NCBI GenBank assembly: GCA_016875335.1
Contig: VGRO01000039.1
Location: forward strand, 1-36,739
Source of the DNA: Deltaproteobacteria bacterium
Lineage (GTDB): Bacteria > Myxococcota_A > UBA9042
Reading direction: 5' to 3'
Length of the DNA stretch: 36,739 bases
Position numbers and translations under genes: made by a program. How positions within the stretch are numbered: position 1 is the first letter of the stretch; the number at the start of each line of letters is the position of its first letter. This document shows positions 7,359 to 15,881 of the stretch, piece by piece. Below the pieces are notes generated by a model that did not search any database, was not told the origin of the DNA, and was given only the letters and a program-made list of their open reading frames with translations.

Positions 7359-8366
7359 TCAGGGATAGAGCTTGGCCGTCGCGAGCGCCAGTTCGATGAA
7401 CTCGACCACCTTGTCGGTGGTGGGCGGGATCTGCCAGCAAGTGACGCCGCACACGCCGTCGTGGACGCGCACATCGACCGGATCGAACACGCGGAGTTGG
7501 AAACCGGTGTCGCCCGACAGCAATTCCTCAGCCGCCGCGCCAGGGCTCAAGCGCAGCTTGTAGCCTTCGGGAATGCGGCTGTCCTCCACTTCCGGTGCGT
7601 CGAGGTCAGGCAGGTCCAGGCCGGTCGGGGGGGCGAGCGGGCCGAAACGGACCACGGTCGCCGGGTTGACCTTGCTCAGCACGATGACGCGCATATAGCG
7701 GTCGCCCTGGCCGGCCTCCGGCGGGCTGGACTCGACCTTGATCGCGTAGTCCTTGTAGGTGCCGGTGACCACGGTCGCCTGCTGGCCCTGCTCGACCTTG
7801 AGCCCAAGCTTTCCGGCAGCCAACGCCACGGTATCGGCGCGGACCCGGGTCGACCGGTACGCGAAAAGGGCGGCGATGCCCAGCACCACGATGAGCACCA
7901 TGAGCACGGCCAGCTTGACCGGGTTGATCTTCTCGTCGGCCGGCGTCTTGAGCACGCAATTGTCGATTTCGGCCGGTCCTGCGCCCCCCGAGGCCAGCGC
8001 AATGCAGTTCTGCACGGTCGCGGCGGGCCGCGTCACGTACTCCTTGAGCTTTGCGTCGTGCATCGTCTTTCTGATTTCTGCGAAGATCGCCTGGAACTCG
8101 GCGCTCTGGCGCAGCGGTTCAGCGTCGTCGTAGAGGGCGTCGGCGTCCTTGCCTTCGGCCCGGGCCTTTTCCTTCTTCTTTTGCTGGAAGCGCGACAGCA
8201 CTTCGTTCTCTTCGCGCTCGGCCCGCAGCGTGGCGAGCTTTTCGGCATCGGCCGGGCTGGCGTGTTCGATTTCGGCGCACGCTGAGGCCAGCAGGGCGGC
8301 GCACAGTGCATAGTACGCAGTCTGGCGCAATCCGAGGGGGCCGAGAAGCGATCGAGGGGTCGTCAT
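7359..8366 (-). CDS. Hypothetical lipoprotein with a second internal membrane segment
   Basis: This 335-aa protein has a signal sequence ending in the lipobox LLASAC (Cys30), so it is predicted to be a lipoprotein. A charged, helical stretch follows, including the basic QQKKKEKARAEGK. A hydrophobic segment (KLAVLMVLIVVLGIAALFAY) lies near the middle and would be a true transmembrane helix, an unusual combination with a lipobox. The C-terminal domain has Cys residues near the end (VCGVTCWQI) that could form a disulfide. The ATG at 8366 is preceded by GGAG with 8-nt spacing (8375-8378), which supports it over the long upstream extension of the frame. I do not recognise the family. Confidence 0.78.
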   Translation of the reverse strand: MTTPRSLLGPLGLRQTAYYALCAALLASACAEIEHASPADAEKLATLRAEREENEVLSRFQQKKKEKARAEGKDADALYDDAEPLRQSAEFQAIFAEIRKTMHDAKLKEYVTRPAATVQNCIALASGGAGPAEIDNCVLKTPADEKINPVKLAVLMVLIVVLGIAALFAYRSTRVRADTVALAAGKLGLKVEQGQQATVVTGTYKDYAIKVESSPPEAGQGDRYMRVIVLSKVNPATVVRFGPLAPPTGLDLPDLDAPEVEDSRIPEGYKLRLSPGAAAEELLSGDTGFQLRVFDPVDVRVHDGVCGVTCWQIPPTTDKVVEFIELALATAKLYP

Positions 8367-8521
8367 GGGTCGTACTCCGATGGCAGCAGAGCGGCATGCG
8401 GCAAGGGAATCGCGCTGCGAAAACCAGTTGCCTGTGGCCCGGTCGCCCGGGTCGCGGTGGGGTTCAGGGCCCGGCAAGTGCAGCCGGGCGTCGTTGGCTG
8501 CGGGCGGGCCGCGCGACTGGC

Positions 8522-8552
8522 GCCGTATCCGACGATATCGATCGTCGACGGC
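8522..8552. repeat. Bulged inverted repeat in the dnaJ-lipoprotein gap
   Basis: GCCGT-(ATC)-CGACGAT pairs with ATCGTCG-ACGGC around a 4-nt loop, giving 12 paired bases with a 3-nt bulge on the left arm. It lies about 155 bp upstream of the lipoprotein start and could be a leader structure or protein site. Confidence 0.4.
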
Positions 8553-8659
8553 ACCAAGCGCAGGCAACCCTGGCGTTTCGAGTGCGCGCTTGCAATCGCC
8601 GACTGCACCCAGCTCGACCGGCGTGGGCAAAGCGATGAGCGCGTACCGGGCCGACTCCC

Positions 8660-8680
8660 CCGCGGTGGAATCCACCGCGG
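8660..8680. repeat. Perfect 21-bp palindrome downstream of dnaJ
   Basis: Arms of 10 bp (CCGCGGTGGA and its complement) surround a single central base. It lies about 75 bp past the dnaJ stop in dnaJ's direction. It could end the dnaJ transcript, although no T-run follows, or act as an operator for the lipoprotein gene downstream. Confidence 0.5.
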
Positions 8681-8754
8681 CGACCTTAGCACGGACACCG
8701 GATCGGCGCAATTGCGCGGTTGGTATGGCTAGAACTGGTTGAAATTTGGCAGGT

Positions 8755-9828
8755 TCACAGGGCCGGCGCCGGATTCGTTGCGGCCAATTGCTCGTAAAGC
8801 GCGCGCTGCTCTGCGCTCAACTTCTTGGGCACGACCACGCGGACGTGCGCGAACTGGTCGCCGCGCGCGCTGGTGTTGACAACCGGAACGCCGCGGCCGC
8901 GGATGCGCAGTTGCTCGCCCGGCTGGATGCCTGCAGGCAGCTTGACGCGCTCGGTCGACCCGTCGATGAGCGGAACCCCGACCAGACCGCCGAGCACCGC
9001 GGACACCACATCGACCTCGATGTCGCAGTGCAGGTCGTTGTCGATGCGACGGAACCGCGGATGCGCCTGCACGTGGACCACCACGTAGAGGTCACCGGCT
9101 GGCTGGCCCGTGCCGCCGCGCTCGCCCTCGCCCGTCACGCGCAGCCGATTTCCGGTGTCCACGCCGGGGGGAACCTTGACAGTGACTTTGCGCGCGGTGC
9201 GCTGCTGGCCTGCGCCGTCGCAGGTGGCGCAGCGGTTTGCAGGCTTGAGCGTCTTGCCCTGGCCAGCGCACGCAGGACAGGTGACCGAGAACATGAACGG
9301 ACCTTGCCGCGTCGACACCTGGCCGCGACCGCGGCACTGGCCGCAGGTGTCTGGCTCGCTGCCGGGTTTGGCGCCCGACCCGTGGCAGCTTGCGCACGGT
9401 TCGAGCCGCGGCAACTCCAACTCGCGGCGCGCGCCGGCCACCGCTTCCTCCAGCGTGATTTCGATGTCGCACCGCAGGTCCGCGCCGCGGCCGCCCCCTT
9501 GCCGCTGCCGGCTGCGTCCGCCACCGCCGAAGATGTCACCGAAGATGTCGCCGAAATGGCTGAAAAGGTCGTCCATGTTGGCGTAGTTCGCGCCGCCACC
9601 CCCACCCAGACCGGCGTGGCCGAAGCGATCGTAGCGCTGGCGCTTCTCGGAGTCGGCCAGGACATCGTACGCCTCCGCAGCCTCCTTGAAGCGCTCTTCA
9701 GCCGCCGTGTCGCCCGGGTTGCGGTCCGGGTGATTCTGCAGCGCCTGCTGGCGAAACGCCCGCTTGATGTCGGCGTCGTTGGCGTCGCGCGGCACGCCGA
9801 GCACCTCGTAGAAGTCGCGTTTCGCCAT
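8755..9828 (-). CDS. dnaJ: Chaperone DnaJ (type I Hsp40)
   Basis: DnaJ is the cytoplasmic co-chaperone that delivers unfolded clients to DnaK and stimulates its ATPase. The 357-aa protein has the full type I architecture. The J domain (residues 1-70) carries the HPD motif in NHPDRNPGD. A Gly/Phe-rich linker includes FGDIFGDIFGGGG. The zinc-binding domain has four CxxCxGxG repeats (CASCHGSG, CGQCRGRG, CPACAGQG, CATCDGAG). The two C-terminal substrate-binding beta domains follow. The start MAKRDFYEVLG is standard, so the longer frame to 10005 is not used. No dnaK or grpE lies in the window, so the gene stands apart from its usual partners here. Confidence 0.96.
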   Translation of the reverse strand: MAKRDFYEVLGVPRDANDADIKRAFRQQALQNHPDRNPGDTAAEERFKEAAEAYDVLADSEKRQRYDRFGHAGLGGGGGANYANMDDLFSHFGDIFGDIFGGGGRSRQRQGGGRGADLRCDIEITLEEAVAGARRELELPRLEPCASCHGSGAKPGSEPDTCGQCRGRGQVSTRQGPFMFSVTCPACAGQGKTLKPANRCATCDGAGQQRTARKVTVKVPPGVDTGNRLRVTGEGERGGTGQPAGDLYVVVHVQAHPRFRRIDNDLHCDIEVDVVSAVLGGLVGVPLIDGSTERVKLPAGIQPGEQLRIRGRGVPVVNTSARGDQFAHVRVVVPKKLSAEQRALYEQLAATNPAPAL

Positions 9829-9907
9829 GGAGGACCTTGTCAACGCCGCCGCGGAGCGGCAGGACGGCCGCCGAAAAATGCAGGGAGGCCGCGTCGGGCG
9901 GCGGCGA

Positions 9908-9936
9908 AAACAAGGCGCCGATCGGCGCGGTGTCAA
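9908..9936 (-). promoter_or_regulatory. Possible dnaJ promoter with palindrome in the spacer
   Basis: On the minus strand a perfect TTGACA (9936-9931) is followed after 17 bp by TTGTTT (9913-9908), a poor -10. The spacer contains the 14-bp palindrome GCGCCGATCGGCGC (9915-9928), a possible operator. It matches neither CIRCE nor a sigma-32 promoter by eye. Confidence 0.25.
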
Positions 9937-10014
9937 GGTACGATGGCTTGACGACGGGGTCCGCTCGGCTGGCCATCGTCGGTCGGAACTGGGCTGCAGA
10001 TGCACCCGGCCGGG

Positions 10015-11559
10015 TCAGGGCGCAAACCCGCCCTTGCCCCACGCCTTGACCAGCGCCTTGTCCTGCTCGGACAACTTGGGCGGGAGCAGCGGCATCGCGT
10101 CCAGGCCGAGCTGCACCAGGATCTTGGCGTACCATTGCTGCCAGAGTTGGGCCGTATGCAGCTTGACCGTCACCGCGGTCGGGCCGTGACAGTTGGCGCA
10201 GCGCGCCTTGTAGATGGGCTCTATGGTCGCGGCCCAACTCGGCGGCGGCGGCGGCTTGACCTCGCCCGGAACCATGCGCGCAACGCCTGCGGCGCCCGTG
10301 GCGACCAACGCCCCCGTGGCGGTCAGGTCGCGCAGTTGCCAGCCCGCCGTTGCGGTCACCGGGAAGAACGCGCCATCTTGGTGCAGCCAGAAGCCCTGGG
10401 GGGTCTGCAAGGCGGCGACCGGCAGGTCGGGACGGGCGACCAACGCCGTCACGGCCTCGGGCAGGGCCAGCCACTGCCAGGTTCCATCGGCGGCACGGCG
10501 GTGCACCGTCCCGTCGGCGGCGCGCAGCCACACGGTCCCCGCGCCGTCACAGCGCAGGTCGAGCCCCCCGGCGATCGCCTCGTCGACCCACAGATTGCCG
10601 GTGTTGCCGTTCAGCACCAGCGCCTGGACGGCGCCCTGCAGGTAGAGCCACAGTGCGGGCGTCGGCTTGCCGCCGGATTTGGGCGCGCCGCTGGCGGAGT
10701 CGATCGCCACGTCGGGCCCGGCCCGCCAGACGGCCGCCGCGAGCTGTGCAGCCTGCTGTCCCTGCACCTGCAGCGGCTGGGCCACCGCGCCGTCGTGGCG
10801 CCACACCCCTGTCTTTGCGACCACCCACAACCACGGCTTGCCCGCCGCGGTGTGCGCGAATACGTCCAAGGGCGGGGAGCCGACAATGGCCTGCAGCGGC
10901 GAGACCAGCAGCTTGCCCTTGACGGCCCCGTAGAGGCCGGTGTCGCTGGCCACCAGCAACTGGCCAGGCGAAAACACTGCCGCAGCGTGGATCTTGCCTG
11001 GCGCGCCACCCAACTGGACCGGCGGCACCTCCGGGTCGACGGCGAGCACGGTCTGCGTGCCAGCCTGGGCGAGCACCTGCGCGCCCTCCGCGGCGACCGC
11101 AAAGCCGACCGCGCCCGTGTACAACACCTGCACGGTGACCGAGACCGGCGGACCGATCACCGCCGGTTCGGGCTTGGGCGGGCCGATCGGCACATCGTCG
11201 GGGGCGGCGTCGGGCCCGAGCTCCTCCACCCCATCGGCCGGTTCGACGACCTCTGTCATGGCATCGGTTGCGGCATCGGGCGCCGCGTCGGCGGCGAGCA
11301 CGTCGGCTGCCACACCGACCTCGGTCGCGGCCTCGACAGGGGCGTCGTCGGACGCGTCCGCGGGCGATCCGGCATCGGTCTGGGTCGCTTCCGCCGTGGA
11401 CCCATCCGCTTGGCGCAACGCGTCGGTGAGGGGCGCGACATCGGCGAGCGCTGTTTCTGCGGCCGGGCTGGCGTCCACTGCTGCACCCGGTTCGGGCCCG
11501 TCCCCGCAACCGTGCGCAAGCACACAAGCGAAAAGGCTTGCAACCGCGCGGGCGGCCAT
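10015..11559 (-). CDS. Lipoprotein with beta-propeller-like region and C-terminal c-type cytochrome motif
   Basis: This 514-aa predicted lipoprotein has the lipobox LAHGC near residue 18. An Ala/Asp-rich linker of about 110 residues follows (repeated DAAPDA-like units). The central part (about residues 130-430) has about seven short beta-strand repeats with phrases such as LLVASDTGLYG, LWVVAKTGVWRHDG and TVWLRAADGTVHRR, suggesting a beta-propeller. The last ~70 residues hold the haem-attachment motif CANCH (Cys454, Cys457, His458) and a candidate axial Met489 in DAMPLLPPKLSEQDKAL. This resembles the single-haem domain of many secreted myxobacterial and planctomycete proteins. It probably sits at the cell surface or in the periplasm as a haem protein. 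It is divergent from the FG-GAP lipoprotein, 136 bp apart. The haem motif is seen directly; the propeller is inferred. Confidence 0.8.
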   Translation of the reverse strand: MAARAVASLFACVLAHGCGDGPEPGAAVDASPAAETALADVAPLTDALRQADGSTAEATQTDAGSPADASDDAPVEAATEVGVAADVLAADAAPDAATDAMTEVVEPADGVEELGPDAAPDDVPIGPPKPEPAVIGPPVSVTVQVLYTGAVGFAVAAEGAQVLAQAGTQTVLAVDPEVPPVQLGGAPGKIHAAAVFSPGQLLVASDTGLYGAVKGKLLVSPLQAIVGSPPLDVFAHTAAGKPWLWVVAKTGVWRHDGAVAQPLQVQGQQAAQLAAAVWRAGPDVAIDSASGAPKSGGKPTPALWLYLQGAVQALVLNGNTGNLWVDEAIAGGLDLRCDGAGTVWLRAADGTVHRRAADGTWQWLALPEAVTALVARPDLPVAALQTPQGFWLHQDGAFFPVTATAGWQLRDLTATGALVATGAAGVARMVPGEVKPPPPPSWAATIEPIYKARCANCHGPTAVTVKLHTAQLWQQWYAKILVQLGLDAMPLLPPKLSEQDKALVKAWGKGGFAP

Positions 11560-11695
11560 GCCAGCATCCGCCCGGCAGGTCGAGCGCGCGGCGGCGCGTG
11601 GCGGCTGCGCACGGCATCCAGGCGGTGGGGCGGGCCTGCGCGGTACGGACGGACGCAAGATCGGCCAGTGCAAGGCTTTGGCAGGGGGGTACGAC

Positions 11696-14600
11696 ATGCA
11701 GGGCACCCAACGGCGGCGGTCAGCCGCCTGTCGCACGCACGCGGTTGCGTGGCCGGTTGTGTGGGCGTGGCTCGGCGCCGCGCACGCTGCATGTGGCAAC
11801 GACCCCGCCCCAGCGCAAGATGCCGCGCCTGCGACGGATGTGCAAGCGGCCGCCGACCCTGGCGCCGCGGGCGGCGACGCACAGGACACCGCAGCCCTTG
11901 ACGCACCGACGGTCGAGGCCGGACCGTCCGATGCGCAGGCGGATCTGCCCGCCGACGTGCCCGCGGATGCGGAGCCCAAGGAGGTCGCGCCGGACGCCTT
12001 GGCCGATACCGCGCCGGATTCGACCAGCGAAACCACCGCGGACAGCGACGGCAGCGCGCCCGACACCGGCACACTGGACACCGACGCAGGGTTGGATGGC
12101 GGCAGCGATACCGCGGCCGTCGACGCCAAGGCCGAGGCATTCGCCGACGGCGGCCCGGAAGTGGGCGGTGACGTCAAATCCGACGCCGCCAAGGACAGCA
12201 GTTTCGGCCTGGACGTGGGCCCGGAGACCGTGCAGGTACAGCCATGCAATCCGCCGCTCAAGGTGGCGCCGCAAAAGAAGATGGTGCTGCCGTTCGACAT
12301 CGTGGCGCTGCAGGCCTCGGGGGGCACAGGCAAGTACCAGTTCGCGCTCACCACCAACGCCTCGGACGGATTAGTCAACCAGTACACCGGGCTCTACCTC
12401 GCGGGCGACGTGTCGTTGGTGACCGACGTCGTGACGCTGACCGACCTCGGCTGCGCGGGCAGCGCGACCGCCGAGATGTTGGTCCTGCAGCCCATGGTTG
12501 TGCCCACCGCGAGCGCCGCGGTGCCGCCTGGCGGCAAGCTGACCGTACAGCCGACCAAGGGGTCCGGCCAATACGCCTTCACCATCAACCCCAACCAAAG
12601 TGGGGCCACCGTCAGCGGTTCAGCCACAGGCGTGTACGTTGCGGGCAACAAGCCCGGACAGGATGCGCTGCACGTCACCGACACCGGCACGGGGCAGGTC
12701 GAAACGATCGCGGTGACGGTCGCCGTGGGCGCCGCGCTGGTGCCGCAACCCGAGCGCTGGGCCATTCCCCTCGGTAGCCAGGCCAAGCTGTCGTGGATCG
12801 GTGGTTCGGGCGTGGTCCAGTGCTTTTCGAGTGGTCCGGCGGCCGTGGTCGCGGGCAGCACGGTCACCGCGGCGCAGGTGGGCGCCGCAACCGTGACGAT
12901 CACCGACGCGATGACGGCGCAGTCGGCCCAGGTCGAGATCGAGGTTGTGGCGCCGCTCATGCCAGACTTGCCGCGCACGGGCGACTACTTCGAAATGGCG
13001 CAGGCCTTGGCGGTCCCTTCGGGCAAAGACGGCTACACCGACCTGGTGATCGGCTGGCCCGAAGGCGACGTGACCCGCTTCAACGACGGGGCAGTGTTTG
13101 TCTACAGCGCCGGCCCCAAGGGCGTTGCCAGCGAGGCGGCGCAGGTGCTGCACGGCGTGGGCCAAGAAGAGCGGTTCGGCCTCGCCGTCGCGGCGGGCGA
13201 CCTGGACAAGGACGGGAGCGTGGATCTGGTCGTCGGCGCCCCACTGGCCGATGCGGGCGCAAGTGATGCGGGCCAGGTCTTGGTGTTCGGGCGCGACAAA
13301 AAGACCGGGCTTTTTGACGAGAAGCCCAAGCGGGCGCTCATCGGGCCATTCGGCGCCGACCAATTCGGCACTTCGCTGGCGGTGTGCGACTTCAACGCCG
13401 ACGGGTGGCCGGACCTGGCAGTCGGGGCGCTGTTGGGCGAAGACCGCGATCTGGTGCCACTGGCCAGCGACCAAGGGGCCGTGCACATCTTTCTGGGCCA
13501 CGAGGGCGGCTTCGTCGACAAGGCCGAGCAGAAGCTCTTTGGGGCGCTGCCGACCGACGGCGCCTGGAAGGACAGCGCCGGGTTGCGCTTGGGCCAATCG
13601 CTGGCCGCAGGCGATTTCAACGGGGACGGTGCGTGCGACCTCGCCGTGACCGCCCTGAACTACGCGCAGCCTGGCGGCGCCGCGGGCGATGGCGCCGTAT
13701 TCCTCTACAAGGGCGTCAAGGCCAGCGCCCAGACCCAGGGCGGAGTCACCGACCAACCGGTGCGCGCCTGGGCGCCCAAGAACCCGGCCGACGCCACCAG
13801 TGCGCTCGGCCGCTGGTTGGCGATGGGCGACCTGAACGGCGACGGCAAGGCCGATCTCGCGGTGACCCAGCGCGCGCACGACAACGTGCTCCTCAAGCCC
13901 GTGCCGACCAATGTAGGTGCAGTGCGGGTGTTCCAAGGCGAAGCGCTGCCCAACCAGCCAACCCAGGCCGTCGGCGACTGCCTGGACAGCGACTGGGCAC
14001 TGGTCGGTCCCAAGGCCAACGATGCCTTTGGCAGCGGCGTGTCGATCGGCGACGCGACCGGCGACGGCCTGCCGGACCTCTTGGTGGGTCACGCGCTTTT
14101 CGAGTTGCCCGCCGCCGACGGCAAGCCGGCGAGCGCCAGCGATGCGGGCGTGCTGGCGCTCCATGCCGGCAAGAAGGGCGCGATGCCCGACAAGGCGCCG
14201 ACAGCGCAGTGGGCCGGCGCGGCGGGGGGCGACCGCTTCGGCCTTTTCTCGACGGTCCTGCCCAAGCCCGACGGCAGTGGCAAAGCGGCCGTGGTTGCCG
14301 TCGCCCCGAGCGCCAACGACCAGGGCGCCGCGGTCGGCCAGACCTACGTGTTCGCTGGCGCGGGCGAACAGGCGCAGAAGTTGGCCATGCCCGGCGCAGC
14401 TAGCGGCCATCGCTACGGTGCCGCAGTGGCGTTCGTCGGCGACGTGGACGGCGACGGCCAAGGTGATCTGGTGGCTGGGGCGCCCAACCTGGACGATCCC
14501 AAGGGGTTCGAGGCTTCGACGGGCAGCGTGTGGCTTTTCAAGGGCGGCCCGAGCGGCGTCGCGACCAGCGCCAGCTTCGACTGGCTGGACTTCACCGGCC

Positions 14601-15874
14601 ACAACTCCGGTGACTTCGCTGGATTCGCTCTTGCGCCCGCAGGCAACTTCGACGGCGACGGCAAGCCCGATTTCGCCGTCATTGCCCGTTCGGAAGACGC
14701 GCCGGCGACGTACAGCAGCGCCTACGTGACGCTGCCGCAGGCGACGACGTGCTTGGTCGACCCGGCAAAGCCAAAGACCTTCAAGGCATTCTCTGACGTG
14801 GGCGCCGTGTACGTGTTCAGCTCCACGGCAGGCGGGGCCAAGAATCCGCGCTGGGTCATCTACGGCCCTCAGGCCAGCCAGGCGCTGGACGTGGTCGCGG
14901 GCGGCTTCGACTACGACGGCGACGGCCTGGACGACCTTGTGGCCGGTTCGGTGGCCTTGGATCAACCGCAACGCCAGAACAGCGGCGGCGTCATGGTGGT
15001 GCGCGGTCGCAAGCAGTCGGCGACGGCTGGCACCCATGTGCAGTGCCCGGACCTGGTGCTGTTCGGCCCGAACGGCGGCGATGCGATGGGCCGAAGTGTC
15101 GTGGGCCTGGGCGATCTCGACGGCGACGGCTGCGACGAGGTGGCCATTGGCATCTCGGGGGCCGACCAGCCGGGCAAGTCGGACCAGGGCGCGGTCGCCG
15201 TCCTGTATGGCCACGGCCCCAACTGCAAGCACGGCGAGCCCAAGGCGACGGTCCTGTACAGCAACGAGGCCAATGCCCAGGCCGGGTTTTCGGTGGCCGC
15301 TGGCGACCTGGACGGCGACAAGCTGCCCGATCTCGCGGTGGGCGCAGTCGGTCACGCCAAGAGCGGCAACACGGTCGGGGCGGCTTGGGTGGTGCTCGGC
15401 AGCTACCTGGCCAAGCAGACGCCGCAGCCGTGGGACGATGGGGTGGTGCCAGCGCAGAAGCCTGCACTCATTGATCCCAATGGCGTGGACCTTGCGGTCG
15501 AGGGCGTCGTCGCTGGCGAGCGGATGGGCAGCGCCATCGCCGTGGTGCCGCGGCCAGCAGGCAAGGGTTTCGCAGGCATCGCGGTGGGCAGCCCTCTGGG
15601 CAACGTCGGCGGTTCAGCCTTCGCCGGCGGGGTGCGCATCTACCGGTTCGTTGCGGGCAAGGGCGTGCAGCCGGCCCCAGCCATGGCCATGGCCGGGGAA
15701 AGTGTTCCGGCGCTGGGGCGTATCGGCGATTTCCTTCACGCGGGCGTGCTGGGCGGCAAGCCGTGGCTGGCGGTGGGCGGCCCGCTCGGCACCCCGGCGA
15801 CGGGCATCAAGGGCGCGCCCGCCGTCGACATTGGGACGGTGTACGCCTTTGGCCTGGGCGGGCTCAAGCCGTAG
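11696..15874 (+). CDS. Large FG-GAP repeat (integrin-like beta-propeller) surface lipoprotein
   Basis: This exported protein of 1,392 aa starts at an ATG preceded by AGGGGGG with 6-nt spacing (11683-11689), which fixes the start against longer in-frame extensions. The signal sequence ends in AAHAAC, a weak lipobox, so it may be lipid-anchored. Residues about 37-180 are an Ala/Asp-rich linker. Residues about 182-425 look like three Ig-like beta-sandwich units. From about 430 to the end come repeated FG-GAP blades with calcium-loop phrases such as DKDGSVDLVVGAP, NADGWPDLAVGA, NGDGKADLAV, DGDGQGDLVAGAP and DGDGCDEVAIG. I count 14 blades, three of them degenerate, which would fit two seven-bladed propellers. 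Such domains usually bind ligands or calcium outside the cell. The stop lies 7 bp from the end of the convergent prfB gene. Confidence 0.88.
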   Translation: MQGTQRRRSAACRTHAVAWPVVWAWLGAAHAACGNDPAPAQDAAPATDVQAAADPGAAGGDAQDTAALDAPTVEAGPSDAQADLPADVPADAEPKEVAPDALADTAPDSTSETTADSDGSAPDTGTLDTDAGLDGGSDTAAVDAKAEAFADGGPEVGGDVKSDAAKDSSFGLDVGPETVQVQPCNPPLKVAPQKKMVLPFDIVALQASGGTGKYQFALTTNASDGLVNQYTGLYLAGDVSLVTDVVTLTDLGCAGSATAEMLVLQPMVVPTASAAVPPGGKLTVQPTKGSGQYAFTINPNQSGATVSGSATGVYVAGNKPGQDALHVTDTGTGQVETIAVTVAVGAALVPQPERWAIPLGSQAKLSWIGGSGVVQCFSSGPAAVVAGSTVTAAQVGAATVTITDAMTAQSAQVEIEVVAPLMPDLPRTGDYFEMAQALAVPSGKDGYTDLVIGWPEGDVTRFNDGAVFVYSAGPKGVASEAAQVLHGVGQEERFGLAVAAGDLDKDGSVDLVVGAPLADAGASDAGQVLVFGRDKKTGLFDEKPKRALIGPFGADQFGTSLAVCDFNADGWPDLAVGALLGEDRDLVPLASDQGAVHIFLGHEGGFVDKAEQKLFGALPTDGAWKDSAGLRLGQSLAAGDFNGDGACDLAVTALNYAQPGGAAGDGAVFLYKGVKASAQTQGGVTDQPVRAWAPKNPADATSALGRWLAMGDLNGDGKADLAVTQRAHDNVLLKPVPTNVGAVRVFQGEALPNQPTQAVGDCLDSDWALVGPKANDAFGSGVSIGDATGDGLPDLLVGHALFELPAADGKPASASDAGVLALHAGKKGAMPDKAPTAQWAGAAGGDRFGLFSTVLPKPDGSGKAAVVAVAPSANDQGAAVGQTYVFAGAGEQAQKLAMPGAASGHRYGAAVAFVGDVDGDGQGDLVAGAPNLDDPKGFEASTGSVWLFKGGPSGVATSASFDWLDFTGHNSGDFAGFALAPAGNFDGDGKPDFAVIARSEDAPATYSSAYVTLPQATTCLVDPAKPKTFKAFSDVGAVYVFSSTAGGAKNPRWVIYGPQASQALDVVAGGFDYDGDGLDDLVAGSVALDQPQRQNSGGVMVVRGRKQSATAGTHVQCPDLVLFGPNGGDAMGRSVVGLGDLDGDGCDEVAIGISGADQPGKSDQGAVAVLYGHGPNCKHGEPKATVLYSNEANAQAGFSVAAGDLDGDKLPDLAVGAVGHAKSGNTVGAAWVVLGSYLAKQTPQPWDDGVVPAQKPALIDPNGVDLAVEGVVAGERMGSAIAVVPRPAGKGFAGIAVGSPLGNVGGSAFAGGVRIYRFVAGKGVQPAPAMAMAGESVPALGRIGDFLHAGVLGGKPWLAVGGPLGTPATGIKGAPAVDIGTVYAFGLGGLKP

Positions 15875-15881
15875 GCTCGGC

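Larger units (their letters stand above)
8367..8754. other. Non-coding stretch of 388 bp between dnaJ and the lipoprotein gene
   Basis: No credible gene is visible. The lipoprotein frame continues open through most of it, but the sequence looks non-coding (Arg/Ala/Pro-rich) and lies upstream of a clear signal peptide. It holds two inverted repeats, at 8522-8552 and 8660-8680, and the Shine-Dalgarno site for the lipoprotein at its left edge. Confidence 0.55.

Noticed and set aside
9908-9936. Heat-shock (sigma-32 or CIRCE/HrcA) control of dnaJ
   Set aside because: Neither a CCCCAT-type -10 nor a TTAGCACTC-type inverted repeat is present; only a short GC palindrome is seen.
10940-11695. N-terminal extension of the FG-GAP gene frame
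   Set aside because: It overlaps the divergent lipoprotein gene and lacks real protein character; a Shine-Dalgarno site and signal peptide mark the start at 11696.
12620-15355. A 911-codon minus-strand frame opposite the FG-GAP gene
   Set aside because: It has no recognisable domain and its composition is that of a shadow frame; the plus strand encodes clear FG-GAP repeats.
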